A program made the position numbers and the translations under genes. Positions 1 to 10,903 of a stretch of DNA of 64,000 bases are shown in pieces. Under the pieces are notes generated by a model. That model was not told where the DNA came from. It did not search any database and was given only the letters and a program-made list of their open reading frames with translations. Position 1 is the first letter of the stretch; every line of letters begins with the position of its first letter. The stretch comes from Siphonodentalium dalli. Lineage: Eukaryota > Mollusca > Scaphopoda > Gadilida > Siphonodentaliidae. The DNA is taken from positions 53,145,762 through 53,209,761 of the forward strand of contig CP136061.1 of assembly GCA_032622095.1 (NCBI GenBank). The letters are read 5' to 3'.

Positions 1-345
1 AAGCCTGCTAGTATATAATATATATGCGTGCAGTATGAATGCATTTGGTGGTAAAAGGAATAGTGAATGTTGCATGTGTTTGCAATACGCCGACAATCAT
101 CCCTGCCCCACCGCAGTACCATGCGAAAGTTGCCAAATTTAGCTGTCATTGGAATGAGCACTGTGGTGGGGGTAAAAATCATAGGCATATGTGTTGTGAG
201 CAGGATTGAAATAGCTGTACCAAAATCCCTTTGCAAGCAGAATAATTCTTCTGATGAATGTGGGATAAATAGGCTCTGGTGACGATGCTGGCGTCCAGCA
301 CCAAGAATGGCATTTGTGCAATTATACCTGCATAATTATATGTTT
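1..345. other. unassigned flank of SINE
   Basis: No gene or repeat recognised. The first ~30 bases carry CTAG followed by an AT run (ctagtatataatatata). This resembles what follows a Helentron 3' end elsewhere in the window, but the hairpin that should precede it lies outside, so no call is made. Confidence 0.4.
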
Positions 346-359
346 GTCTTACAACTTCA

Positions 360-666
360 GGGGCCTCGGTGGCTCAATCGGTTAGGGGTACCACTCCAAG
401 CCGTTTCGCCCTCCAGCGCTGGCGATAAGGGTTCAAATCCACATGTTTCCATCGTGGACTTTGTAACTCGAAATCGTTATCTGGTGGAGTTGCCAGTTAC
501 TCGCCGATGGTCGGAGGTTTGCCGCACATGGTTGACGAGTTTATCAGCCATTGAAATCACTGTTAGATTAGCTGTAAGTGTGCGGATTTCCTCCACCACT
601 AAAACTGGCAACGTCGTGATATGGCCTTAGTTGCTAAAGCGACAATAAACCCCAATCAATCAATCA
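360..666 (+). mobile_element. tRNA-derived SINE with exact target duplication
   Basis: A 307-bp pol III-type SINE. The head starts ggcctcggtggctcaatcgg, where TGGCTCAATCGG fits an A box. The B box ggttcaaatcc lies at about 429-439. The body ends in an ATCA microsatellite tail (ccaatcaatcaatca). The 14-base sequence gtcttacaacttca occurs at 346-359 and again exactly at 667-680, which is the target-site duplication of a retrotransposed insertion. It carries no protein and would rely on a LINE for mobilisation. The perfect duplication suggests a fairly young insertion. I cannot name the SINE family. Confidence 0.88.
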
Positions 667-739
667 GTCTTACAACTTCAAACAATCAGCTGATAAAAAA
701 GTATCAATGAAACAATAAATCAACCTGTAGTCACATTAA

Positions 740-2272
740 GGGGGTGTTTATACATTACCCGGCGAAGATCGCATTCGCTTTAGCCGGCAGCGATAACAAT
801 AGAGTGTTTATACTTCGCCGGGTAAGAATTACGGCTATCCGGATATTCAGCTATACGGTTTTCAACTTTTGGATAAAATTATTTAGTACAAGCACCTGAT
901 TGTCGTATGGATTCTAATTCGCTCTGCGGTTAAGTTAGATGTTTATCTGGGGTCATGCCGTCATGGGTGATTTCCTTTCAACAATTAACTCGAACAATAT
1001 TATTGTGTAATCGCTGATAGACCAGCCCGCTTTTCACCTGTGTATATATTGGTCAGTGTGCCAGTTTGATTGTCTCTAATCAGCTGTCAGGTCGGTGGTC
1101 ACGCACCTTGGTTATAAGCTATTATTATAAATACTAACCGATGATGGTACACATACTCTGCACGTGCATGGTACATTTGTTGCGCATTCGAGGGAATTAA
1201 TTCATGTACATGTATGTCCATATATATATATGGAGGAAATGGGATGGCACGTTTCTATGGATTCAAACTTAATGGACAATTAGTTCAATAATCTAAATCT
1301 GAGTGTGGGACTGTTCATCTTTGGAATTTATCGACCGACCGTGGTTATGGCAGGTGTGAGAATTTTTTTTAATCTGAACCCTGAAAATTGCAAAACCCTA
1401 GCATTCAGCCTTAATATTTCCAATTGTTGGACATTTTCCAAACTTGACGCACCTCTAATAAGGTTGGATCATTTCCAACTGATGGTCATTTCAGTCCAAC
1501 AATTTGTTAAAAAAATAAGCAAATGTTGCCTAAAGAAATCACCAATAACAAATTGTTGAAAATAAAACTACGAGAACAATTTCAACATATTGCTGGTGAC
1601 AAATGTCCAACTATTGCCGTGTCAGGTATGAAATTTCCAGCTTTTGAATATTTTGATTAAAGTTGGGATGAGACACCCCATCGCCACGGCCCTATATACA
1701 TGGACATGGTGAACGCCCGAGTAAAATGAAAAACATATTTTATTGTATAATGTGCGAACGGAAAATGTGTCACATTTGATTCGCGATGTTGAAACTTATA
1801 TATATAATATAAAATCCAATCCGAATGATTAGACACCAATTTGTAGATGTATGCGACGAAAAGATATCAAAACTGACAATGGCCATGCTTTTGGTGCGAC
1901 ACTCACTTCACAGGCTGTATATGAATCCAAACAAACCATTAACAATGTTTTTTAAATATCTATAAAATTACCAATAGCAATACCTGAAAGTTTGAGTTGG
2001 ATATTAATAATTTCAGCATTTCCATTTCTAAAAAGTTTCATTTCACTATACTGCCCAACCATATCTCTAACAGGAAGCGGCTAGATGTTTACAGGTGTAC
2101 AGCAATATCACATTGCAGTTCAGTGAGAACTAAAACGAAAACTATTAACAAGTAAAGGAGACACATGAATATATGCGTATCTTCGCCGGCGATGTGTAAA
2201 CACTCTGCCCAACCTTCGCCGGCTAACGGGTTCGCCGGGTAACGGCTTCACCGGCTATGTGTAAACGTCACC
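740..2272. mobile_element. non-autonomous TIR DNA element, Harbinger-like
   Basis: Imperfect terminal inverted repeats bound a 1.53-kb segment. The left end reads gggggtgtttatac then cccggcgaag. The right end, read inward on the minus strand, is ggtgacgtttacac then agccggtgaag. Subterminal gtgtttac/gccggcgaa motifs recur on both sides, out to about 830 and from about 2180. TAA at 737-739 and 2273-2275 could be a 3-bp target duplication of the TWA type typical of PIF/Harbinger. There is no transposase frame. An older dispersed repeat (about 1365-1685) lies inside it. The superfamily assignment rests only on the TAA and is tentative. Confidence 0.55.
1365..1685 (+). repeat. dispersed repeat family A, copy 1
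   Basis: Shares phrases with copies at 23.7, 38.5, 39.7, 40.0 and 52.8 kb. Examples are 'ggtcatttcagtccaacaat', 'actacgagaacaatttcaac' and the 3' block 'agttgggatgagacacccca'. It has no coding capacity. The copies are clearly diverged from one another, so the family is old. It lies inside the Harbinger-like element. Confidence 0.7.
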
Positions 2273-2775
2273 TAAGAGACTTCAGTCGTCAGGCCTTGCA
2301 TGGTGAGATATTTTGCATCTGACACAACAGATAGCAGACTAGCGGTGACATTACTGAGGCATTCGATACATACTTTTTCCAATGACGGTAACTTGGCGGA
2401 TAACTATATCGCCTACTGCACCTATTATATTACTTATAAGTATAGTAACATAATAACTGATGGTCTTGTCTTCGTACTAACACATAGTAACACACACGCT
2501 CGACATTAAGTGGTATTACTATCAACATCCGTGGAAAACACAAAATTATCCATAGGGTTCAGTACTAAAATTTGATCGCAGCTGTATAGACAACACAATC
2601 AAATGGCCACTACCTAATTTAAAACAAATAAGTCTGAATTCCATGTTCAGTTATTTATGCCGATTCTCGCCGATCACCACATGCCAAATTGAACCATTTA
2701 TCCATTATTTATTTTGGAAAATATGGGTTCCCAACTTCCCATGCATGTAACCGTTAGCCCTGTATATTTCCCTAT
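2273..2775. other. unassigned AT-rich DNA
   Basis: Nothing recognisable apart from short frames without family resemblance. Confidence 0.5.
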
Positions 2776-3175
2776 TTAACCCTTTACCCAACAAAACGGC
2801 CAAAACCGGCCAATTAAAGCTTCAACAGCCTAAAACATCTTCGGTCTGTCTCAATAAAACCATACAAATATGGATATCATTGGAACCGGCTCCTTGTCCA
2901 CATTGTGATAGTTACAGTTATGCCCTGTGCCAATGCATTATCTTATATATGCGAGTCGACCATAGGTCGCCTCGCATATATAAGAGAATGCATTGGCCTA
3001 AAAAAAATCTGTTTTTAACACTTTTTACCATTTTTTCTTACATTCTTTAACAATTTTATAATTTTTAATGTGTTAAGCCAATGCATTCTCTTATATATGA
3101 GAGGCGACCTATGGTCGACTCGCATATATAAGAGAATGCATTGGCACAGGGTCGTTCTGTTGGGTAAAGGGTTAA
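2776..3175 (-). mobile_element. 400-bp TTAA-flanked MITE with two hairpins, copy 1
   Basis: Bounded by TTAA at 2776-2779 and 3172-3175, with terminal inverted repeats TTAACCCTTTACCCAACA and TGTTGGGTAAAGGGTTAA. TTAA targets and CCC-starting ends are the hallmark of piggyBac-type elements, so this is probably a piggyBac MITE. Inside are two near-perfect hairpins (2930-2996 and 3078-3144). Each starts ccaatgcatt, ends aatgcattgg and has a gtcgaccataggtcgcc-type centre. They are separated by an AT-rich spacer. A second 400-bp copy in opposite orientation is at 41091-41490. The strand given is arbitrary. Confidence 0.85.
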
Positions 3176-3512
3176 GGGTTGAACAATTATCAGTTGTAAA
3201 CAAATATCACCAATCAATTTGTGATCGCATCATAAAACTTCAGCCTCGGTAAGCATTGACCATTAAACATTATTACTAAGAAATTTTACCAATATTTTGT
3301 CCATTACTATATTTCAAATCGTATAGTAAGATTAATTGCGACATCAAACAAATTATATAATCACCAAAATCTCTTTAAAAATTCTCAGAAACCCCCTAAA
3401 AGAAGGGGTTAAAGTGAAATTCAGCGTGGCTCAACATCTAAGATCAATATTTATGTGAATATGTACATATGTGCAAAATTTCATGCTTCAGACACAAAGT
3501 GAACATATATAT
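3176..3512. other. unassigned DNA
   Basis: AT-rich, with no repeat or gene recognised. Confidence 0.4.
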
Positions 3513-3745
3513 ATAGGAGATATAGCACAGTAGCAATGTTATATTTTATGCCCCCGAAACATGCTGAGCATTGCTCTTTGAACGTGCTTGGGACTATACA
3601 ACACACCAGGCGCCTATTTTTAGAAGCAAATTTGATTTTTGAGACAGTGCCTTTGGGGGGGGGGGGATTCGAACACCGGCCCATGACGGCGAGTGCGACT
3701 CAAAGTCCGATGTCAATACCACACGGCCACCGAAGCGACCCCAAA
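3513..3745 (-). mobile_element. tRNA-related SINE, reverse orientation
   Basis: On the minus strand the head begins near 3742 as gggtcgcttcggtggccg. An A-box-like tggccgtgtgg is at about 3729-3719 and a good B box ggtgttcgaatcc at 3677-3665. A run of 12 cytosines (minus strand) follows, then a unique body down to about 3513. The body's 3' ~55 bp (gcatgtttcggg...atctcctat) are repeated in the same orientation at about 3843-3903, so a second, head-less copy probably lies just upstream in tandem. No target duplication was found. Confidence 0.6.
3655..3666. repeat. G12 homopolymer run
   Basis: Twelve consecutive G on the plus strand, directly next to the SINE B box. Confidence 0.9.
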
Positions 3746-3842
3746 AAAGGAAGCTCGAATGGCCGCTGTATTCTGACGTAGCACTTAGGACACTATATGC
3801 ACATGTTAAGGCCTCTATAGTATATATATATATATTATATAC

Positions 3843-3903
3843 TATAGGAGATATGACACAGTAGCATGTTATATATTATATGTCTCCGAAACATGCCGAG
3901 CAT
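3843..3903 (-). repeat. partial SINE 3' copy / 55-bp direct repeat
   Basis: Diverged direct repeat of about 3513-3565 (aggagatat..cacagtagca..gttatat..tgt/ccccgaaacatgc). It is best read as the 3' end of a second SINE copy. Confidence 0.5.
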
Positions 3904-4839
3904 GCAGTACAAAATTTTACAAAAATCACAATTGGGATTCTAGTCATATTTCAACAAGAAATGAAAAGAACTTTGTAATGTAAGTGAGGCATATCATAAC
4001 CTATGAATATTCCAAATCTCTGGAACCATAAATCTTAACTTGGCTCAAAATGGCTGCGAAAATGGCCGCCAAAATATGGAAAATGGTAAATATTGCCCCA
4101 GGGTGTCCTGCAATCGCTTACAAGTTGTGGTTGATGTACACAATTGGCTAATCTGTTTTCTATACATTGCATACTAACATGTCTGATGCACCATGGATCA
4201 TTTTTACTATTGTCACCACTGACATCACCAGAAATATTGGATTTTTCTCTCACAAACTTGACAGAAATATCGGCAAAAATTAACTTTTCAGGGTTCGACC
4301 ATTTGTTCAAGTAAAATGTAACTATCTTTGGGTTGAAAGGTGTTTATTGTGTTGGTCTATCTTAAATGTGTCACACTACGGTGTTTATAGACTAAATTGC
4401 TCAAGCTGGCTTCCAAAATGGCAACCAAATTTGTAAAAAGTTAAAAGTTAACATATCCCGAACATTATTCTCTGCGTTATCCGAAAAAGGTGGCAAATTG
4501 TGACTCACTTGGTTATTGTACGTGTTAGTTACAATGCAAATTAACTGACAACTACGTTCTATTATGTTTGTCCCAGTTCCGTATGGGGCATGACAAATTC
4601 ATTTTAAAGTTGCAGTATGGAATTTTGCGGAGAACCTCTTTTGTGATTCTGGCCATATTATTGAAAGGAAATGGGCAGAACTTTGAGACGGAACTGAGAT
4701 GGACCATGATATGTGGGTATTCTGGCCCATTATGATAAAAAATTATCAACTGGATACAGGGTGGAAGCCAAGATGGCAGCCAGGGAGTTACTCTATGATC
4801 ATAGATGAGGATAATAGGTAATATATAATACAGGGAGTT

Positions 4840-5361
4840 ATTGTATTGTCATGAATGATGTATGGTGGTGTATGGGGAGTAGACTTATTATCATGGATGG
4901 CGTGTATGAGTATGGCAAGTATGGAACTTATGAGTGGTCGTATGTGCGGATATTGGTATATCTGGAAGGGCTCACCATTGGTGATGTGCATATGTATACC
5001 TGGATTGACTCAATGGTCATGGGTATGGCGAATAGGTATACATGTAGTGGCTGTATGGTCCACGGTGAAGTGAATATGTATACAATGAGTGACTGTATGA
5101 TCGTGAATGTAGTGAATATGTATACATAGAGTGACTATATGGTCATGTGTCGGGTGTAGGTGTATACCTGGTGTTCATGCATGGTGACTCGTGGCTGTAT
5201 CGTCATTTGCGGTATGTACGGGTATAACCAAGTATGACTGTATGATCAGGTGTACTAGTACATGTACGTGTATAAAGTGGGTGACTATGTTGTCATTTGT
5301 GTGGTGTTTATGTGCATATGGAGTGACTGGGGTAATGGGTGGGTTGTACATGTGTACCTCG
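4840..5361 (+). repeat. degenerate 41-42-bp minisatellite, forward block of F copy 1
   Basis: Recurring 'gagtgactgtatggtcatg...gtatatgtatac' units with many substitutions. The apparent reading frames here are by-products of the repeat. Confidence 0.75.
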
Positions 5362-5444
5362 GGTGGCTATCGCTTTCCACAATAACTCAAGGATATGTTA
5401 ATCAATAGAGAGGTCATATAATATCGTGGAAAGCGATAGCCACC
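5362..5444. repeat. conserved strand-switch core of F copy 1
   Basis: ggtggctatcgctttccac (5362-5380) and its exact reverse complement (5426-5444) surround 45 bp containing aactcaaggatatgttaatc. The minisatellite changes strand across it. The same core is found at 29981-30107 and 45459-45586. Confidence 0.9.
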
Positions 5445-7110
5445 CATTATCACACAGCCATTACATATATACATAAACACCACAGACATAACAATATAGT
5501 GACCCACTGTATACATGTACACCTGACCCATGACCACGGATGACCATACAGCCACGCGTCACACTGCAGGTACACCGGGTATACTCCTAAACATGACACA
5601 TAACAATATAGTCACTCCTTGTATACCCATTCATCTCACCATTGGCCATAAGGTCATCCCCTGTATACCTATTCTCCAAACGCATGGCCAAATAGTCAAT
5701 CAATATATACATCAACACCACAACAATGACCATAAAGTCACTCCGGTATACATATGCACATCACCAATGGCCATATAGCCACTCGCTTCATACACATACC
5801 CTCACCCATGTTACCTCGTATACTCCTTGACCTGATCTATGGCCATATAGTCACCCCGTGTGTACCTATTCAAAACATTCATACGCGATCATGGTCAATC
5901 CTTGTATATATATTCATCTCGCCATTGGCCATGGCAATCCCTGTATCCCTATTTATCACACCATAGCCGAATAGCCACTCAAGATATAATAATACACCCA
6001 GCCATGTCAGTATAGTCACTCCATGTATGCATATGCACCTCATCCATGGCCATATAGCCACTCGCTATATACACATATCCCTCGTCCATGACAATAAAGC
6101 AACACGTGTGTGTACTGGAATAACCTACACATGACGATACCGACACGGGTCACCAAACAGGAACACCAGGTACATGTATATTCATACGCCTGTCACCCCC
6201 TGTATAGATGTTCATTACATTTATGATCATACAGTCACTACTTGTATAACTACATGTACTCATATCACCATTAACCATACAGTCACTACCTGTATACCTA
6301 TTCGACACACATAGTCATATAACCACTCGAAATACATATGCAGCCCACCCTAGACCATAGATTTACTCCACGTATACATGTAAACCTCACTAATGGCCAT
6401 TCAGCCCTTCCAGATATAAAAAAAAAACCCCGCACATACGACCACTCAAACAATCCATACTTGCATAATTATACACATCACACATGACAATTCAGCAATT
6501 CTCTGTATAATTATACACGCCATCCATGATAATACAGCTAAGCCATATACACCCACCAATGATAATACATCCACGAGATATATAAATATACATCCCACCC
6601 GTTACCACAAGGACACTCCCTATGTACCCACACGCTCGATAATGTCTACCCAGCTTACTCCAGGTATTCATATTCAATCATGACCGTACAGTCATTCCAT
6701 GTATACCTATACACAGTACCCGTAACCATAAAATCACTACCTATTTATCCACACACCCCATCCATGATCATACAGACAACACATGTACATCCCACCATGA
6801 CCTTACAGTCACTCCATATATACATACTCAACACATAGATGACCATGTAGCTATATCCATACACCACACCAATGACCATACAGGCACACCGGGTGCATCC
6901 GTACTGGATATACACAAGCATACACCATGCAGTCACTACATGCATACCGATTCACCCCACACCTGACCATGACCTCTCCCGGTATACCTAGATGCATCTT
7001 ACCATGGACAACCCACTCATAACCATATAGTCACTCATTGTATACCTACTCACATCAGTCATGACACACAATAACTCCCTGTATACATATTCACCTGACA
7101 TATGATCACA
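5445..7110 (-). repeat. degenerate 41-42-bp minisatellite, reverse block of F copy 1
   Basis: Same units as 4840-5361 on the other strand ('...gtatacat..tcac..catgaccatatagtcact'). This is the long block of the element. Confidence 0.75.
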
Positions 7111-8355
7111 GAGTAACTCCCTGGCTACGATCTTGGCATCCACACTGTATCCTGTTGACATTTGTTTTATCATAATGGACCAGAATAGCCAAAGATTATG
7201 GTCCATCTCAGTTCTGTCTCAAAGTTCTGCCCATTTCCTTTCAATAAATATGGCCAAAATCACAAAAGAGGTTCTCGGCAAAATTACATACTTTAAAATG
7301 AATTTGTCATGCCCCATACGGAACTGGCACATCTGGGAATAGAACATGTAGTTGTCAGTTAATTAACTAACACGTATAATAACCAAGTGAGTCACAATTT
7401 GCTACCTTTTCGGATAATGCAGAGAATGTTCTGGATATATGTAAAAATTTAGCAATTTACAAATTTGGTTCCCATTTTGGAAGCCATCTTGAGCAATTTT
7501 GTCTATAAACACCGTAGTGTGACACATTTAAGATAGACCAAAACAATAAACACCTTTCAATTCAAAGGTTGTTATATTTTACATGAAAAAATGGTCCAAA
7601 CCTGAAAAGTGATTTTTTGCCAATATTTATGTCAAGTTTGTGAGAGAAAAGTCCATTATTTTTGACGATGTCAGTGGTGAAAATAGTAACAATTAACCAT
7701 GGTGCATCAGACATGTTAGTATTCAATGTATAGAATGCAGAATAGCCAATTTTATACACCAACACAACTTGTAAGCGATTACAGGACACGTTGGTGTAAT
7801 ATTTACCATTTTCCATATTTTGGCGGCCATTTTCGCAGCCATTTTGAGCCAAAGTAAGAATTTTGGTTCCAGTGATTTGGAATATTCATAGGTAATGAAT
7901 GATATGCCTCACTTACATTGCAAAGTTCTTTTCATTTCTTGTTGAAATATGACTAGAATCCCAATTGTGATTTTTTGTAAAATTTTGTACTGCGTTCTGT
8001 AAAATCGAATTTTTGAGGGATCGGAAGGGGTTAGGACTCCAATAATTGCATAATTAATTGCTCCAATGATCAGTTAATATAAAAAACACAAAAAAAAGTT
8101 GCAATACTCAACCAGTTCCATACTCAACAGCATGAATTGATCTGGAAGATATTTGTGAAAAAATGTCATATTTCAACTTCCGGCGGCCATTTTGGAGGCC
8201 ATCTTGGATGGTGAGTTTCATTTTTGGCCCAAAAAAGTGTCATTATGTCTTAGCTTCACGAAAATATATACATTTGTATACATTTTACTAGATTTTCCCG
8301 CTATAATTTTCATAAAACTGGCTCACTTATAGTTCAAGAAAATGGATCGGGTTGT

Positions 8356-8373
8356 GGGGGGGGGGGGGGGGGG
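8356..8373. repeat. G18 homopolymer run
   Basis: Eighteen G in a row. It is followed by gtgcaag, the same word that follows the G run at the end of foldback copy 2. Confidence 0.9.
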
Positions 8374-8519
8374 TGCAAGTCTCGTTCTTATCAGAAAACG
8401 ACATGAATATATATTTCTTAAGTTGATCGTATCGATTTAGGGATGTATTGGTTGTAATAGTGCAACGTTCCAGGGGTGTACGCACACACACACATTGGAC
8501 GAATGCAATCATGTAAATA

Positions 8520-8890
8520 AAAGTGATTTTTTACGTTTTGAGGGGTGACCAGATGACACCCTTCTTATCTTAAAACCCCAGGAAAAGTTCCTTCTTAAGT
8601 TGTGTTTTTGTAATTAGTATATATCAAAGTACTTTGAGACCAAAAATTATGGATGCACGCGAAAGTGTAAAAAAGGTGAAAAATCACGTTTTGGGGTTCA
8701 GCACGGGACCCCCTTTCTTATCTGAAAACCCCAGGAAAATCCCTTTCTTAAGTTGTGTTTTCTTAATCAGTACACTTAGGAGTATAATCAAACCAAAATT
8801 CACCGATGTACGCGGAAGTGTAAATAGAAGTGATTTTTTGCACTTTTTGGGGTTCAGCGGCCCCTAAACCCCAGGAATGCGCAACTTAAG
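8520..8890. repeat. tandem ~153-bp repeat, 2-3 diverged units
   Basis: The block ttcttatct..aaaaccccaggaaaa..cttaagttgtg starts at 8562 and again at 8715. A partial third unit, gattttttgcactttttggggttcagcg...aaaccccagg, begins near 8832. Weaker similarity reaches back to about 8385. Each unit includes 'gatgcacgcgaaagtgtaaa', also diverged. No coding frame is conserved between units. Confidence 0.7.
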
Positions 8891-9142
8891 AAATCGGGTT
8901 TTCAGAATGTTCCATTATCGGTACCAACTTTAGGGGGTCAAACCTTTTGTACGCAATAGTGTAAATAGAACATATGCGGGCTCCCCAACTAACTGGCATT
9001 TTGCCAAAAATTAGCTTCAAATATATTACAAAAATTAATCGTGCAATATCTCGTTGCATTTCATGGCAATAAAACAATTGAATATAAATATTATCTCATT
9101 CCGGAATTTTTCAATCGAAAATGTGCATTAGATAACCAAATA
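8891..9142. other. unassigned DNA
   Basis: Nothing recognised. Confidence 0.4.
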
Positions 9143-9815
9143 TTAACCGTTCCATGACTGAAATTTTGCGAAAACCCTGTGCCAATGCATTCTCTTATAT
9201 ATTCGGGTATTCCATAGGGAGCCTAGTCTTCCACAGGGAGCCTCGCATATATAAGAGAATGTATTGGCCGGACAATATTTATCTTGACCTTGTAAGCCAA
9301 TGCATTATCGTATATATGCAAGGCTCCCACACGGAGCCTCGAATATACGAGAATGCAATGGCCGGACAATATTTATCTTGACCTTGTACGCCAGTGCATT
9401 CTTTTATATAGTATGCGAGTAACTATGACACATTGAGCATCGCATATATAAGAGAATGCATTCATTGCATTGGCCGGACAATATTGATATTGACCTTGTA
9501 AGCCAGTGTTTTCTCTTATATATGCGAGTATCCATAGGCAGCCGCATATCTATAAGAGAATGCATAGGTCGGACAATATTTACCTTGACCTTGTAAGCCA
9601 GTGCATTTTCTTATATTTCCGAGTATCCTATTGGGAGCCTCGAATATAAAAGATAATGCATGCACTGGCTGGAGAATATTTAACTTGACCGTGTAAGCCA
9701 GTGCTTTCTCTTATATATGCGAGGCTCCCTATGGGAGACTCGCATATATAAGATAATGCACTGGCACAATATCATCAATGCTGCACCAGCGCAGCTCCAG
9801 CCATGAAAGGGTTAA
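9143..9815. mobile_element. 673-bp TTAA-flanked MITE with six tandem hairpins
   Basis: TTAA at 9143-9146 and 9812-9815, with inverted ends TTAACCGTTCCATGACTG and (minus strand) TTAACCCTTTCATGGCTG. Inside, six copies of a hairpin (gccaatgcattctcttatata...tatataagagaatgcattggc type) are spaced by a conserved linker acaatatttatcttgacctt. The stem sequence is shared with the 400-bp MITEs at 2.8 and 41.1 kb, but the centres differ (ggctccc..gggagcc instead of gtcgacc). This is probably a sister family of the same piggyBac-like group in which the hairpin cassette amplified. Confidence 0.8.
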
Positions 9816-10036
9816 GAATTTCATGAAAATTGTATGCCAATCTTTCCAGCTATGTGAACGGACACCAAATTGATTTGACAATTCACTGTAAGAATTCCGC
9901 TATAGGAGATTAATGGGAAGTATATTCGACGTTAACCACAATGTAGAATAAGCCTTGTCACTGGTTCGAGATTTTCAAGATGGCCGATGGTTCCTTATGG
10001 TCCGATTCCTAGCATTTTACCCAACCCACCGGTAAA
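9816..10036. other. unassigned DNA
   Basis: No feature recognised. Confidence 0.4.
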
Positions 10037-10502
10037 AGGTCAAAGTTAAGAAGTAGCTAGCATCCATTTGTAAACATTCGACAGTGCGAGCATTTTTTTT
10101 ATCAGCATTTGATGGCATAATTTCAGTTATTCTGAGTGCAACTACGGGTTTAAGAATTGTTTTGTGGCCATGTCATCTACAGAGTTAGGATCTGGTGACG
10201 ATGCGGACATTCAGACGTTTAAGCGATGGACGCCCCCTATTGTCAACGAACTTCTCATAATTTACTGATAAATAGCGAGTATTAGCAATAAAAAAAATAA
10301 CGCAAAAACATATATGTGATACACTCAATCCATCTACTGCGCGAAACCTACGTATTGTATGTATTCAGGGTGATTGTTTAATTAGTTTAATGAAGTTGTC
10401 GCACCTGGGAATTCCCAGACTGTTTAATGAAGTTGTCGCACCTGGGAATTCCCAGACTGGAGCCATATGCTTAAAATAGATGCTACTTCTTAACTTTGAC
10501 CT
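10037..10502. mobile_element. MITE-like element with exact 20-bp TIRs
   Basis: aggtcaaagttaagaagtag (10037-10056) is exactly inverted at 10483-10502. The similarity continues inward with small gaps (agcatc.att). The interior has no coding frame but contains a 37-bp exact tandem duplication. True ends and target duplication could not be fixed, and no second copy is in the window. Confidence 0.6.
10385..10458. repeat. two exact 37-bp tandem units with a 14-bp palindrome
   Basis: gtttaatgaagttgtcgcac followed by ctgggaattcccagact, repeated exactly once with no gap. Each unit holds the palindrome ctgggaattcccag. Confidence 0.9.
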
Positions 10503-10903
10503 CCGGAGACCAAATGGCTGATTCACCGCGAGTTAGTGATCTTACTTACAACCTGCATCAGAAGCTGGATTTCGTCGAAGGAAACTATAGTTACCGCCAA
10601 ACTAGTCACCGAATAGCCAGCACTATATATAGCCACTCCATCTGCACATTGAACTGCTCTTGCACAAACGGGTTGAATTAAAATGAATATCATTTATGAC
10701 TGCTGTATACAGCCACCAGTACAAAAAGCGTGCACATCTGCATATTTGCTTTCAAAAAGATCAGACGATGTCATTAGTCATGACTGAAAAAAAATGTTCT
10801 ACAAAGCATATTATTCAAATTTATCAGACACCGTTTAATGACATTTATTGGGAGTTTCTATAGCTGGCGACTGATCAAAATTTGACAATCATGCGTCGGC
10901 GTT
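10503..10903. other. unassigned DNA
   Basis: Nothing recognised. Confidence 0.4.

Larger units (their letters stand above)
3905..8327 (-). mobile_element. giant foldback element F, copy 1 (end-truncated)
   Basis: Long inverted-repeat element. The left arm (3905 to about 4790) is the reverse complement of the right arm (about 7110-8327). Examples are 'cacaattgggattctagtc' versus 'gactagaatcccaattgtg', and aatggccgccaaaatatgg versus ccatattttggcggccatt. Between the arms a degenerate 41-42-bp minisatellite runs forward to 5361 and reversed from 5445. The outermost ~300 bp (left) and ~170 bp (right) seen in copy 2 are missing. The core and the asymmetric minisatellite blocks show that it is inverted relative to copies 2 and 3. 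No transposase frame was seen, so it is non-autonomous. Confidence 0.85.

Noticed and set aside
360-440. Functional tRNA gene
   Set aside because: A and B boxes are present, but the sequence continues 230 bp into a SINE body with target duplications and does not close an acceptor stem.
740-2272. Helitron call for the 1.5-kb element
   Set aside because: It has inverted ends and no CTRR terminus or 3' hairpin, so a TIR element fits better.
3665-3742. Functional tRNA gene on the minus strand
   Set aside because: Good B box but the 3' acceptor half is replaced by a C12 run and SINE body.
4840-7110. VYMYT/HIHLT-rich frames in the foldback interior
   Set aside because: By-product of gtatacatgtatac-type minisatellite units; present in all three copies without conserved protein.
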